A stretch of DNA of 64,000 nt from Anaspis maculata (Eukaryota; Arthropoda; Insecta; Coleoptera; Scraptiidae), in NCBI GenBank assembly GCA_949128115.1, contig OX421963.1, positions 82,531,602-82,595,601 of the forward strand, read 5' to 3'. Below are positions 11,660-24,392 of this stretch, in pieces (within the stretch, counting starts at the first letter, position 1; the number at the start of each line of letters is the position of its first letter). The notes below the pieces were generated by a model. It ran no database searches and had not been told where the DNA came from. It worked only from the letters and a program-made list of their open reading frames with translations. A program made the position numbers and the translations under genes.

Positions 11660-12760
11660 TGAATTATACAGGTAACAGGCCATGCCAGTCCATTGAATTT
11701 ACATGTTAATTCATTCTTCTTTTCAGGAGCCAACTCTTACATCATTTTGAGCGAGGTTACCTGTTGACCTGCTGTTTCTCCTTCTTACCAACAAACAGAA
11801 ATAAAACACTTGTAGCAATGATAGCTTCTCTAACGGCAACATTGCTCCAGCCTGAAGAGAGATTTGAAACTGACGGTCTGCACTGATTTGCCTGCACGTA
11901 TCGCTACACCAGTGTTTCATAATGCTTGTGCAAACTACCTCGTACAAGTAGGTGCGAGATACAGCTTGTGCATGTGGCAAGTCCTTCACTACTGGATATA
12001 TCTCCAGGCACCTATTTTAATTGATTTTTGTGTTGACATTGAAGGTGAATTTGATCTGTTCTAGAGTTATTTTCCAAGAGCTGTGGCTGTGACAAATAGC
12101 TCTCATGCAGTTAGTTCTTCTCATATTCAACTGTAAAGTCTCATAACCTTATAAGTTCATCACCAGCAGAGATCGGGATACTCGCAGCGTACAGAACTAC
12201 TCATCGGCCCTAAGCTAGAAAACGTACCGTTGAAGAGGCATCCATCTCTCAATACCAGGTAAATAATTTGAGAACATTCTATACATCTACCTGGATAACA
12301 GCTATTCCCCCAGGACGGAAGCCACAGTCCTAGCAGTAGCACCCACCTACAGAGAGTGCATCATCAATCTGCTAAAGGTGTTATGAAAAAAACAAAACGC
12401 TAGCACGTGCAAGCCATAAAGGACGACTTGGAACAACCGTGAACTTGCCAAAAATGTGGGCTGTGCAAACTTGGTCGCACAGTATAAATTGAGCTTGTGG
12501 ACATCCGTTGAGCCATACTCACAGTCGCAGTCGCATTCAGGAGCCGACTCTTGCACCATTTTTAGCGGGGCCTTCTGTTGGTTCTCCTTTTTATCAACAA
12601 ATAGAAATAAAACACTTCTAGCAATAAGGGAGATATCCCCAGGTACATACCTATTATAATTTTTTTTTCTATATTGCCAATAAAGAGGTATTTTATCTTT
12701 CCTAGGATTATCTACTGAGGGCTGTGTCTGTGTCCATAGCTGCACATCAAAATAATTAAG
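11660..12760. repeat. Two diverged direct copies of a segment of 250-450 bp
   Basis: The stretch beginning 'caggagccaactcttacatc' near 11725 recurs near 12538 as 'caggagccgactcttgcacc'. Both continue with a shared 'caaca.a.agaaataaaacactt' region, then 'tatc.ccagg' and 'gctgtg.ctgtg' blocks at matching intervals. The spacing differs between copies. The 155-codon minus frame over 12347-12814 lies partly in the second copy and resembles no family I know. Confidence 0.55.
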
Positions 12761-12840
12761 TGATGCATAGCGCTGCAGTGGGTGCATGCAATTGGAAAAC
12801 ACTATAAAGCTCAATTAGAACAGTTCTGAAGCAAGGCTAG

Positions 12841-13516
12841 TAACTAGTTTATTCTATGTAAAAAAAAAACGTATAAATCAGAAACATCAATCTTAAAAAT
12901 ATATAGATTAAACAGATACATAATATTAAAATAAATCAATACGGAAACAGATTAATGAGATAATTTTAATTATCATACACATCAAGGTGCTAGAGAGCTC
13001 TTCCGTGCTAGGTCCGAGGTAGTTCATATCTCGACACTGTCCAGAATATTACAATAATTTGTCTAACAAATGTTACTGCCTCAAAATCTCTTCATGCCAT
13101 CTTCTTTGTCTTCCAACCATCGTTCTTCTCATTCAACTTATCAAGTCCACCTTTTCTGTTCTTCTGCACCTCTTCCGTTTTTCATCAGCAAAGCCCGGAA
13201 GACGCGTCTTTTCAATAGGACGAAAATTTTGCACGTGCAGGCCAAATATTGAGTACTATGATATGAATAAAAGATCTGTTTTTATTCTGAATGCCTTTTT
13301 TGTGATAAGCTGTGCCTATTTAACTGGAATCTGGTTGAGATTCCTGTTATTATCCAGCGAGTTTCCATAGTTCCTACTTCCAGAAGTTTGCAGTCGAACC
13401 ATGTATGTGTAACGCCTGAAACAAATAGGAAAGAAAATGTTCAGTATTTTTGGCAACACTTCAGTTTTGTTTGATCCAGTGTAAAACCAGAGCTAGATTA
13501 GAAAAGTGTTGTTAAT
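12841..13516. other. No recognisable gene
   Basis: AT-rich unique-looking DNA with short chance frames only. Confidence 0.45.
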
Positions 13517-13591
13517 GGGTTCAGTCAGTTTATTTAGTCGCATTTTTGAATTTTAAACCGAAACATTAGGCTAAATAAGCTGACTGAACCC
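13517..13591. repeat. Short MITE (ttcagtcag family), copy 1
   Basis: A 75-bp element whose ends are inverted copies: gggttcagtcagtttattta and its complement ending taagctgactgaaccc. The same ends occur in the elements at 15969-16130 and 61483-61647. Confidence 0.75.
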
Positions 13592-13619
13592 ACCTTTAAC
13601 ATGAAGCCAAAATTGAAAC

Positions 13620-15420
13620 TGGAAATGGAGGTGATGATGATGAAACCCGTCAAAAAGTGTCGATTGTTGTTGAAGGGCTGTCGTGGGGGGGGGGCGGTGT
13701 TCGGCTACGTGAATCTTTTCCCTTTTTGGTCATAGAACCAATCACAACAGGTTTGGTGCCTTTACCGACTAAATTCAATCTGCTGAATTCAAATCCTTCA
13801 TGTAAATTTGGACGAAAACAAGTTCTACAAATCACTCTATTGACATTTGTTCTTACTGTTAGAGGTGTTCATCTTTGAAAATATTTTGGGGGCCATTAGA
13901 CTGAAGTATATTCTTTACGAAAATCATCCACTTGGTGTATAATTTTGTTTTTCGAGATTAAAGAATCGATTTGAGCCTGAGCCGGCTCGGTGTGGCGTCT
14001 AATAATCAAAATACTACAGCATGTATCTTTAAATGGAAAAGCTTCAACTATTGAAAAAATAATTCCTCATCTTTGAATAATTGAGGATTTGTGCAAAACT
14101 GAATTCTCTATAACATAAACAAAATCGCCATAAATCGCATTGCAGGTTTTGGAGTTATACGAGAAATGAAATGTAGAGAGTATGAATCCTGAAAAAATGT
14201 TATCTCTCTCTTTAAATAACTCAAAATCCTGCAGTGCGATTTATGGCGCTTTTGTTCATGTTGTAGGGAATGAATTCGGCACAGGTAACTGAACTTTCGT
14301 AGATGAGTTATTAATTTTACAACAGTTTGAGCTATTTCCATATGAAGGAGCATGCTGTAGTAGCCCAGTCATTTCAGGTTTTAACCCGGAAATAATTCCT
14401 ACAAAGCTGATTTTTTCTATAGTGACCTTTTTGACCCGTCTGAGCAACATATCAGAATACTCGGAAGTTTCGGCCTCCGCAACATGGATTTTAGGGGGTA
14501 AAAACCACTCTTACGGTGACATGGTGTCAGTTTTTCTAATATTTCTGCCAAACGGTAAGTTGTACGTGGAATAGTAATATGTGTAAGTGAAAATATTCCT
14601 GACTAAATTTTGCGTCGAAAAGATCCAATTGACTATACGGCTAGTCCTTACCCAATTCGAGAAAAAAAAATCAGTTTTTTCGTGGAATCAACCACTTGCA
14701 AGATATCTGCCTCGAAGTACGGCATTTTTCGGATTTTCCGCTGCGCGCTCAAAGCTACCCCCCACTTCAAATGCTTTTTCCTCGAATTTAGTGGAGACTA
14801 GCGGTACAGTCAATAAGACCTTTTTAATGCAGAATTTAATGGGGAATATTTCCACTCCTATTACTATTTCACGTCCAAGTTACCGTTTGGCAGGAAAATT
14901 AGTAAAATCGGCACCGTGTCACCGCAAGGGTGGTTTTTACCCTCTAAAATCCAAGACGCGAACGTCGGAGTTTCCGAGTATTGTGATATGTTGTTCAGAC
15001 GAGTCAGGAAGGTCACTATACAAAATTTCAGCTTTGTGGGAATTATTTCCGGGTTTAGCTGTTTTTAGATCTATAATGCCTGAGCTATAATAGTGTTCTG
15101 TTCATTAGCAGACGCCGCGCCGGGCCGGCTCAGGCTCAAATCAATTTTTTCAATTTCGAAAAACAAAATTATACATCGAGTGGATGATATGTGCCTCCTC
15201 ATGGCCTCAGAAATATTTTCAAAAATGAACATTTCTAACATAAAAAAAATTGTAAAAAATTGTCCAAGAAAAAGCAAGTTTCCCCCAGTTAATTTTTTCG
15301 AGCTTGTTTTTATCAAAATTTACACATAGGATTCGAATTCAAGATATTGAATCTTGTTCGCACGACCTCCCTTCAACAATGATGGACATTTTTTATGTCA
15401 AAATGGTATCAAACGAGGCG
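13620..15420. repeat. Long foldback element, about 1.8 kb
   Basis: Successive landmarks on the left recur in reverse complement on the right. Examples: 'ttgttgaaggg' near 13667 against 15370; 'gaattcaaatcc' near 13784 against 15334; 'cgatttgagcctgagccggc' near 13967 against about 15125; 'cggaagtttcgg' near 14461 against 14985; 'gccaaacggtaa' near 14548 against about 14885. The centre is near 14.6-14.7 kb. Arms are about 0.8 kb with moderate divergence. The 167-codon frame at 14587-15090 lies inside the right arm and is not a gene. Confidence 0.85.
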
Positions 15421-15968
15421 TCAAAGTACGATATAATAGCATTCAATGGATTGACGACTTTCATCCCTCCCTCTTCAATTTGCATTTAACTTTAACCCTC
15501 CAATAACTCAAAGACTTGGGGTGCGATTTTGGGTATGTCGTAGCAGAGAGGTCGTAGGACATTCAATTCTGAACATAATACCAAATTTTCAGGACGTCCA
15601 TATTTTTCCAAGGTTGAAAATTATCTTTCTTATACTAAGTCTACTGGGTGATCATTTGAAAACTATCCACCCGTAGTAACTTCTGATTTTTAGTGGATAT
15701 TTTACCAAGCTTTATCTTCAACTTCCTCGCTTCTACCCACCATAACTTGAAAATTTCAAATTACACTACCTAACTTTTAATTTTTGAGAATATTTTTTCC
15801 ACAAAGAGAGTCCAGTTCCCTTTAATTTGTTGTATCACAAAGTAGGTGATGCAATTTTAATTTTGAAGTGGGATGGGGGGAGCGAAGAGGTGAATTCAAG
15901 TGAGAATTATTTTCCCACTGAAAATTTCGGCTTCGAAAAACACTTTGGCTTTATTGTATTTACTGTAA
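15421..15968. other. No recognisable gene
   Basis: AT-rich sequence without splice-bounded coding segments; it may include outer, more decayed parts of the neighbouring foldback. Confidence 0.4.
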
Positions 15969-16130
15969 GGGGGATTCAGTCAGCTTACTTAGCCATATGG
16001 TTTTAATTTTAGGCGTAAGCGCAGCATCGCTCATTGGCTCTTGTGGCACAACGTGTGGCATGAAAGCCAATAGGCAATGCTGCTGTTACTGCTAAAAATA
16101 AAATCACGTTTAAATATTAAGCTGTTCCTG
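15969..16130. repeat. Short MITE (ttcagtcag family), copy 2, decayed
   Basis: It begins gggattcagtcagcttactt and carries the internal 'ggcgtaagcgcagc' and 'cattggctctt' seen in the intact copy at 61483-61647. The right end is degraded. Confidence 0.65.
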
Positions 16131-16369
16131 TTACTGCTTACAGCTTCATGAAAATCCCATGAATTTTCAGAAAGTTTTTCCAAAAAGAATCATGGTTCTG
16201 TTCTCACTTGCAGAAGCTTACAGTCAGACCCTATCTGGTGTGAGTCGATGGTGCAACGTTCCATGTTCCATGTCTGAGTGATATCTGAACAAATGAGAAA
16301 AAGATAAAATCCATAATCATGAAAATACGGCAGTTTCAAATGGTGTAAATTAGGAAAGTTCAATTTTAT

Positions 16370-16710
16370 CTGATTGCACAAAGGTGTTATGAAATTCTAG
16401 TTTGGTGCCAAATATGGAATCAAATTATTAATGTCAAATGAAATGTAAACCTGTTACTTCAAGGAAAGAATATACTGCGAATACAAAATATAGCTCCGAG
16501 CGCTTATTCGAATACCCAAACCCAGGATAATACCTCAAGTTTGTTTCAGCGCACAAATTATCGTATGGAGATGGATGGAGCTATATTTTGTATTTCCATC
16601 ATGTTCTTTCCTTGAAGTAATCGGACTTGCATTTTATTTCACTTTTAAACATTTGATCTTGTGTTTGGTACCGAACTAAATGAATGTGATACCCACGTTT
16701 GTGCAATTGG
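16370..16710. repeat. Inverted repeat, about 340 bp
   Basis: The best-matching arms are near 16456-16500 and 16578-16620 ('ttacttcaaggaaagaa' and its complement; 'acaaaatatagctcc' and its complement). Weaker matching extends outwards through 'ttggtgccaaa' and 'gattgcacaaa' to both edges. Confidence 0.8.
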
Positions 16711-17231
16711 GCATTTGTATCTGTAATGTACCTGTTTTTGCTGAAGGTCGTCAAAAACGATGTTTCTAAAGCAGAAACTCAAACCGTCAAATCAGTTCGA
16801 TGCTGGTGCAAAGTGCGTGTTTTAGAATGAACAAGAGTTTTGCAAGTTGGCAGACTGCTGCCTCATCACCAGCTCCGGCAGGTTGTAGTATCAGCACTCA
16901 CAGGTACTATCTCAAAAAGAATGTTAGATAAAAGTAAATGTAGAAAAATAATGTCTGTACCTGTTTTTGCTGCAAGCATTTAGAAACCCCTGTGTTCACT
17001 TTTCACCATCGGTACTGCCACTGCCATTTATTTCCATCAGATTCCATGTTATTTCTATCTAAACGATCTGATGATTGTCTTCCACTCGGTCTTCCATCAT
17101 TGTGTGCACCCGAGGTCCACTGTCCTTTCCTTTAATTTGTACATGGGAAATTCTGGTGCAAGATGTTGAGCTTTGAAAAATTTCCATTGCAAAGGTTTAC
17201 TTAGTCAGCATCTGCATGTCCGTGCTGTCTG

Positions 17232-17232
<1 letters not shown>

Positions 17233-17281
<49 letters not shown>
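17233..17281. repeat. (TG)n microsatellite
   Basis: About 24 uninterrupted TG dinucleotides. Confidence 0.95.
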
Positions 17282-17282
<1 letters not shown>

Positions 17283-17654
17283 TCGAGGTGTGTCTTGCCT
17301 GGAACATGAAGACTTTATTAGGCCTATTCATAATTTCAAAAACACTTTCCTATAACAAATACTGAAGTCAAATAACCAGAAGGTATTTAATTATTCTAAC
17401 CTGCACAGCCACAGAGCCGAAATCAGACAGCTGCTGGGTGGGAGCACGAGCACGGTGGACCCATTGTGTAGGGATGGGGAGCCCATCTAGGCCAGAACTC
17501 CACGGCCGCCGGCAAAACAATAACAACACTGCCACTCGCGACTCCATCTGCTGCAACTCGCGGCCACCAGGGACACCAGCGCGCGAGAATTCGAAATTCA
17601 TGAGGGGACGAAGCAGATCTCTTCGTAAAAATTGTACCTTGGCGCCAAGACAAT

Positions 17655-17815
17655 AATTATGGCAAATCAGAACCCCACCGAGTCTACGACGCGTACCACT
17701 GGCGATTTTGACACTGACAGGAACTCGGTCTGGCCGTAGCAACCGGAGTTGTCCCTACACGTACGAGGATTCTTTCACGGCCTTCTTTGATTGAGTGGCA
17801 CTACTCGGCCGGCCT
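17655..17815. repeat. Dispersed repeat, copy B (inverted to 10775)
   Basis: In reverse complement this matches 10775-10935 ('ccactcaatcaaag', 'gaaagaatcctc', 'gacaggaactcgg' blocks in the same order). The neighbouring CpG-rich stretch 17400-17650 may be part of the same element; no gene was recognised in it. Confidence 0.6.
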
Positions 17816-17829
17816 GCCTAGCGCCATCT

Positions 17830-19325
17830 CCCTTTCCCCGCGGCAAACGCTACGAACGTCAACGACAGTACCTACTTCAGGTACCAACGTATAAACAAAA
17901 CAAAGTGGGAATACCACAATTTCAAATCACTTTTGAAGAATAATTCGATAGTCCATACTCCAAATCTCGTGAAAGCTGACGTTTCTTGTCGTTCAAATCG
18001 TTGTTTCAAATTTCCGCTTTGTCGGTTCGTCCGTCCATCCGCCTGCTAGCGTTTTAATTATTTTGCTAATGTACATAGCTCACTCCTGAAGCAAGTCTGG
18101 AGTAGGAAGATTCCATAATTCGCCTCCAACATAGGATAAACCAGGCTATAGTCTCTTTTGCCCGTTTTCGAAAAGCATTCAATATGGCCTTTGCCTTTGT
18201 GGAGGACTGAACCTATTTTTCACCTTGAATTGCCCTTAAATCTTAAAAGGATATCGCAAACGTGTCTATAGCTGGAAATGTTGAACCAAATTTTACCGAC
18301 CCTTCCAAAAACATCGGAACGTTCATCCCAAGCGTCCAACCTCCAAGGCTTAGTCTTTGCAGCAGGAGGGCAGACCGCACCCGAAAGTGAAGGCGATCGG
18401 CATCCCAGTGGCGGGCAGGACAATTAATTGGTGATGGATTACGAGTGCTCCTCTTCGCGTGCCACTCCATGACAAATCTGTAGCTCCTATTGCCCGACGG
18501 AATTAACCAGGCACCATGTGACTCATGTGAGCAGAAGTCGATAAATCGGGCGGCGCGACATTCTGACTCCTATCAATAAATAACAGCAGCAGTGCACTGC
18601 CGCGGAAATGTGAATGCTATCATGCACGAGGCGTGCGGTGTGCCGTTCATAGCGAGACGTCTACTTTCTGTCGCATCACAATGTGCGGGCCTAGTACACT
18701 TCACCATGAGAGCGTATTCAAATCGTTTTGGTAGTCCTCGCGCCACTTTGTCATGGAAATCGAATCGTTGGCGCCCTCTTTTATCCATCGCCTGACTAAA
18801 AACCTCAGCTGTGCTGTTAGTATACAATACATAGGTACGACATTCATTGATTTTTCTCGTCCATTTTCCTACCGCTAATAACTACCACCGTGCGGTAGGC
18901 TTCAATGGTGAAAAGTTAGTGGATGTGCTGAATTTCATCATTCTTCCTTGAACAGTTTTGGAGATAATTTTCTTAATTGGTTCGGATTCAACAATTTTGG
19001 GGTGGTCTCAAAACTTTCAAACTCAAATATCTCGAAAACGGTGCATCTTATTGGAGTTATCAAAACAGGAGGATTTTTTTCGTGGAAAGCTTTAAAATTT
19101 TATAATTTCACATCCACATAAAAAAAATTAGGTACCTAATACAGAAAAAATTGTGGCAATATCCACCCCTGACCCCCCCAATTTAACTCTTCCCTGGTGA
19201 AAATTTCAAAATGATTTAAAGCCTATCTTATCTAGCATAAAAACATTAGTGAATTTGGTGAATTTCTTTATCTCACGTTGAACAGTTTCAGAGATAATAA
19301 ATAAAAACTTTCTTCGGGGTCCCGA
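17830..19325. other. No recognisable gene
   Basis: Unique-looking sequence, with a slightly CpG-rich patch near 18300-18800. Short frames on both strands show no family resemblance. Confidence 0.4.
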
Positions 19326-19329
19326 CTTT

Positions 19330-21110
19330 GAGGGGTTCCAAAGACCGGATTCTGGGCAAAATGCCTTTCTGTTTCTGTTTTAGGCGTTTGCATGAGACCT
19401 TGAAATTAATTTTAGTGTTGGAAAAACATTACTTTTGACACCCCTTTGCTTTTGCCTAAATGCCTAAAACTGGCAAAAAACGGATTTACTGTCCTAAAAA
19501 GACCTTTTTAACGACATTCTCAATTTTTTGATAGAAATCATCAAAAATGTTAAGAAAAATATTCATTATTGTTATTTCGAAATCCCTGTTTTTGTCTATT
19601 TCGCCTAAAATTTACAAAAAATGGATTTTTTTATTGTCCTGAAAGTCACCTTTTTCTCAACGGCCCACAACAGGCTTTTTTTATTTTGCGAGAAAATGAT
19701 TTACAATGTTTTGAAAAACATCCGTTGTTGGATTTGCCTTGTTAAAATATGTCACTTCCATTTATTTTGATACCAATTGGTATTTCATGTAACAAATTAA
19801 GTAGGTACGCAAAGTAAATCTTGAGAGGATGAATCCGCTAGCTCAGGAGCAATGGACAGGGAGCTGGTGCCTCAAAACTTACGTCATAAGGTACATGATT
19901 TTAACCCTGTAGGTCTAATGTGTGCGTTGATAAAGTTGTTGAAAATGGCTTTGTCCTACATGTCAGACCGGGGGCTTTAGGCTGATAGTTATGAGCCTGT
20001 CAGTTTTCAAAAAAATGGCCAAAAATTTACGTCATAAGGTACATGAATGAAACCAACTGGATTTTGTGTGGGAACATCCCCTTGATCGAAAATCTAGTCG
20101 TAAGACAAAATTTTTGGAGGCTTTCGGTCCATAAGACAAGTTTGAAATTTAAAAAAAAAGGACCATTTATCAATTTTTTCACAGGCGTTTTGTTGACTAA
20201 CCCACCAAGTGTGATAAATATTTGTAATCAGGATGAAAAACGGAATCGATTTCCATGTTAAAATACAGGGTGTACGATTTGAGAAAAAAATTTTGATGTT
20301 GCACCCTGCAAACGATGTGCCATAAAAAAATTTGTAGGCAGATTCAAAACCTGCGTCAAGAATCATGTGAGAATCGTTTTTCATTCTTAAAATTATGCCA
20401 AAGAAGAAGTCTCCAGGAGGAGGTAAATTTTGGCCTTTTTTGAAAATTTCAAACTTGTCTTATGGACCGAGACTACGGAGAGCCCCCAAAAATTTTGTCT
20501 TACGACCCGATTTTTGATTAAGGGGGTGTTCCCACACTAAAGCCCGTTGGTTTCATTCATGTACCTTATGACATGATTTTTTGACATTTTTTTAAAAATT
20601 GACAAGCCCAAGCCTATACCAGCCTAAAGCCCCCGGTCTGACATGTAAGACAAAGAAATTTTTAACAACCTTATCAACGCACATTAGACCTACAGAGATA
20701 AAATCATATACCTTATGACGTAAGTTTTGAGGCACCAGCTCCCTGTTCACAAGGTGGCAGCCGATTATCTCTAAGAGCGGATGAATCCGCAAAAACAATT
20801 TGCGTTCGTTTCACATTCAACATTTTTCAGTTAAAGCTTTCCAAACATCAACTTGTGTATCTACCGTCTTTCAGGTACCTACAGTTCACAAAATAGTCCG
20901 AAAAACACTATTTCAGGGATAAAATAAACTTATCAACTTTAACAAAAAAATCAACTTTTTTGCCTCAATACATAAGAGAAATGTTTTTGGCCTATTTTGC
21001 CTATTTTAGCTCGTTACGGCCCAAAGTGTCCTAAAATAGTGGATTTATTTGCCTAAACATGTGTCCTAATTTGCACTTTTTAACGGCCTAAAGTCCGGTC
21101 TTTCAACTCA
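19330..21110. repeat. Long foldback element, about 1.8 kb
   Basis: The ends carry matching inverted 'aaagaccgga' (19340 and about 21100). Inner landmarks mirror each other around about 20.3 kb: 'gagctggtgcctcaaaactt' near 19860 against about 20725; 'cagaccgggggctttaggct' near 19965 against about 20625; 'acatgaatgaaaccaac' near 20040 against 20555; 'aagacaagtttgaaattt' near 20130 against about 20450. It is non-coding. Confidence 0.9.
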
Positions 21111-21218
21111 GCGGGTGAGCATTGCGTCAGGCCCATGTTCATATAAACTCTTTTTTTTAATAATCACAGGAATCACCCCCTGAAATCTTTTGCAGTATTT
21201 ATTATGTTACACCCTGTA

Positions 21219-23322
21219 TACAGGATGTTAGGTACTGGTTATTACAAACTTTAGGGGATTATTGTTCCTCATGAAAAATAAAGCCGAATGGAAAAAAACT
21301 CATGGTCCTAAAATGCTTCCTTAGAAAGATAAGTACAGAGGTGTTGAAGAGCTGACTTTTTAAAATCGATTTTCCACCGCAGCGTCGGAATGGCAAATTT
21401 TGGCCCACCGGGCAAAGAATGGAAGTGGCCTCGAAACCGAAGGGGGAGTGAGAGTTAGCAGTTAGCGCCGCAAGCGAATTTTTATAATAATAATAATGCT
21501 AATAACAAATAAAAAGACGCTGATCAAATTGTCTACAGATTTCTTCAAACTCAAAACTTTTGCTTGAAATACACTACGATAAATAAAACAACGGAGGAAA
21601 GAAAAATATTTATTATTGTTACGTATTTCGCGTACGGGTTCGAATATAATAATTGAGACGATCGTTTTAAAACACACACTGTTTATCACTGCGTACTACA
21701 ATAAATACACGCCAACAATTATTTGCTTAGGAATATCGCTGTGATTACTACTCGCTTTTAATCCGCTCGCTACCACTTCGCATTCCATTTGCATAACTGC
21801 TCGTGAGGCGACGATTGATGCCTTATATAGGTCTTGAATGTTCCATGCATTCTCCAGCAGTCTCCACAGTGACCCGACATACGGTCTCCATACGACTCCC
21901 GAAAAATCTTGCTCATTACCCGTATAATTCTGCCGTGCTCTGAAACCGGCGCCTCCGCCAAAATGGACAGATGTAGCTTGACCCACTGCTGAAGTCTCCA
22001 TAGAGTTGTACGGGAAAAAGCCTACACGCGCGCTCCGAAACACACCAGAACGCTCCGGCACTAGTACACTGCGATCGAACGGAAAGAGTCGCGTGTTATC
22101 CAAAATCGCCGCTCGTAACATTATTCTAACATTAGTCCAGGAATTACAGAAATAATAGCGAACAAAAATTAAACCCAGCCGGATTTTTGCATATAAGCTC
22201 ATCAACAGTTTTGATTTCAAAGATACTGGTCTACTTGCGAATTTGTCGATGATTTCTGCATGTGGCTAAAGATGTAAATTCTACATAGACGGTAAAGAAA
22301 GAGCACGAACGACTAGATGGCAGATAAAACAAACCAACTGCGGAAGCATCAAACAAACACATCTTGTCATTCCACGACTAGTTACTACTAAGAAATAATC
22401 AATGCATGATATGCACAAACAAAAGTGGACCAGACTTTTGATATAAAATTGAAAATTTGGATTTAAAAAAAAGCATCAAAGTGCAAACTTTCCTAAATGT
22501 GGACAATTTGGCCTCCAAGCCAAACTGGGGGATTGGCCTACCGGGCATTTGCCCGCGGGGGAGTGTCCCGTTTCCTCCTCCATTTTCGCCTTCCCTAATT
22601 ATTTGTTGAAATTTTGATGTTTTCGGATTTCACATTCAATTTAGAAGAAAAAGCTAACTTTTGAAAAAATTTGATTTGAGGCTTCATTTTCGAGATATTT
22701 GGGTTTTGAACTTTGGAAAACATCTCAAAATCGCCACTTTCCAGAGCCAAAAATTGTTTTCTTCTGAAAACGCCTCGCTTCTTAGCAAAAAATGGCAGTA
22801 AATAAATTTAAAAGACCTAGCTGACTCATTCCAGTTGAGGAATTATGAGTTTTCTTGGATTTTAATTTTTAGGTCTTATTGAAAGTCGATCGCGATTTCG
22901 ATGCGTTTCCCAAACTTTCAACCCCAAATATCTCAGAAATGAAGCCTCTAATCAAAATTTTGAGGTGATAACCTTTTTTTCTAAATTGAATGTAGAATCT
23001 GAAAACATGAACAATTTCAAAAAAAAATAGGGGAGGTGAAAATAGGGGAGAAAAAAGGGACACTCTCCCTATGATCTACCCCCTACGAACTGCGGTATCA
23101 TTATTCGAATGAGATTTATTTGAGTAAGCTTTGGTTCAAAGATCCAAATCGGTCCAACGGTTCAAAAGTTACGGTGAAAAACCGATTTAAAAAAGTTAAC
23201 TTCAACACCTTCTATCTTTTCAAGGAAGCATTTTAGGACCTTGAGTTTTATCTCCATTTGGCCTTATTTTTGATACGCAATCATCTCAAAGTTTGTAATA
23301 ACCAGTACCTAACACCCTGTAT
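21219..23322. repeat. Transposon-like element with about 150-bp terminal inverted repeats
   Basis: Both ends start with a 'tacagg..gttaggtactgg' motif followed by 'ttattacaaacttt' and 'ggtcctaaaatgcttcctt' blocks in inverted orientation. A second pair of inverted segments lies inside (22560-22760 against 22890-23060). A solo LTR (21617-22120) has inserted into the left part. A partial copy of the right half sits at 30165-30555. Confidence 0.85.
21617..22120 (-). mobile_element. Solo LTR, 504 bp, with TTAT target duplication
   Basis: The ends are TGTTACG and CGTAACA, and identical TTAT tetramers flank it on both sides, the usual mark of an LTR element that has recombined to a single LTR. Read on the minus strand it contains a CCTATATAAGG box before the 3' part. 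It is clearly homologous to the LTR at 31058-31583. The 174-codon frame at 21696-22220 is within the LTR and is not a gene. Confidence 0.85.
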
Positions 23323-23639
23323 GTAAATAATGGCCATGAAGTAACGAAGGAGGTAACTAGGGCATCCATACTCCAGACTCCTTGATAATGACGAAAAAAA
23401 ACAAGAAATCCTAAATTCAAATTACGCGCTACGTCAAACAAGCTGTCATATTTTGAACGAAGCTAGCTGCGAATCGAACAAGAAGTACAACTTCATTGTG
23501 TGAACCAAGTTTAAAGATATTTAGCCGGTTTTCACACGCAAACCCAGCAATCGCCTTCTGCTTCACGGAACGATAACCTCGCGTTATCAACTCGATAACT
23601 GATTGCGAAATTCAAGTGAATTTATGTAAAATAATCGTC

Positions 23640-23846
23640 CTAGCTTTGGTGACTTTGGCACTGTTGCGTTGGCGGCGCTCACTTTCCGCCATATTCCCTG
23701 TCACGCACGCGCATTACGAGTGTTTTGTCTGGCGTGCGTGTGAATTTCTAAGTTTAATGAATTTCCGTGTCTGAAACGCGCCGTTTGCGATCACCAGCAA
23801 CAATCAAAATTACAGGTTGAAAGGCCCGCTCCTCCGGCACAGGCAC
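23640..23846 (+). promoter_or_regulatory. PAIP1 promoter and 5' untranslated region
   Basis: The sequence is more GC- and CpG-rich than its surroundings. It includes CCGCCATATT at 23696-23705, which resembles a YY1/Pho-type site, and has no TATA box at a suitable distance. The transcription start was not located. A 'ttacag' at 23810-23815 could be an acceptor, but it lacks a pyrimidine tract, so an unspliced leader is simpler. Confidence 0.5.
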
Positions 23847-24392
23847 ATGGCGGAGAACAAGGCGCCGGCCCTGTGGGACGGCGGCATGGAAGCGCCGAAG
23901 AGGGAGCTCAGGATGCCGAACAGCACCCCATCCGGCATGCTGGCGGCCGCCAAGGACGATCGCAGCACCAGGGGGGCACCCGGGGCCGCCGGATGCGCGG
24001 CCACCGCTCCCTCCGTGGAAGCCCTGGCCAAAAACTCACAGCTGTCGGCCGACGCCCCCGAGTTCTACCCGGCCGGCTACACGGTGGCCCCGGCCCAGGG
24101 GCACTTCGCCCCCGCGGCGGGCGCCGCCAATTCGTCGGTTCAGGACCGGCTCAGGAGGCACAAGGACAACGGTGCGATGCAGCCGCGCTCCCACGCCCAG
24201 ATGCAGCAGCAGCTACAAGAGAGCGGCTTCGTGGATTCGCCCGATGACATCCGGCTCAAGCACCTGATCAGCACGCTGACCAAGGATCCGGGACAGTTCC
24301 AGGACCTACTCGACATTTTCATGGACACGTTGACGCCCTATTTCGAGGATGTCATCGCCCTGTCCCGAGCTGCTCAGCTTTTAGTTGCCCAG
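23847..24392 (+). CDS. Paip1: PAIP1 (poly(A)-binding protein-interacting protein 1), coding exon 1
   Basis: PAIP1 links poly(A)-binding protein to eIF4A/eIF3 in the cytoplasm and promotes translation. The ATG at 23847 has a good context (cacATGg). Residues 1-182 are encoded here and the exon ends in phase 0 at CAG|gtataa. Residues 62-78 form a PAM2 motif (QLSADAPEFYPAGY), which binds the MLLE domain of PABP. A low-complexity, Gln-rich linker follows (about 100-127). The MIF4G-like domain starts near residue 135 (IRLKHLISTLTKDPGQFQDLL). The N-terminal part is strongly GC-rich compared with the flanks, as expected for coding DNA in this AT-rich setting. Splicing the five exons gives 410 aa, slightly shorter than the human protein. 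Confidence 0.93.

Noticed and set aside
12347..12814. 155-codon minus frame
   Set aside because: It overlaps a diverged direct repeat, has no recognisable domain, and no splice or promoter context supports it.
14587..15090. 167-codon plus frame
   Set aside because: It lies in one arm of a foldback element; the other arm has no matching conserved frame.
17368..17742. 124-codon minus frame in CpG-rich DNA
   Set aside because: No family resemblance; it adjoins a dispersed repeat and looks like chance openness from high GC.
21696..22220. 174-codon minus frame
   Set aside because: It lies within a solo LTR (21617-22120) and shows no protein family features.
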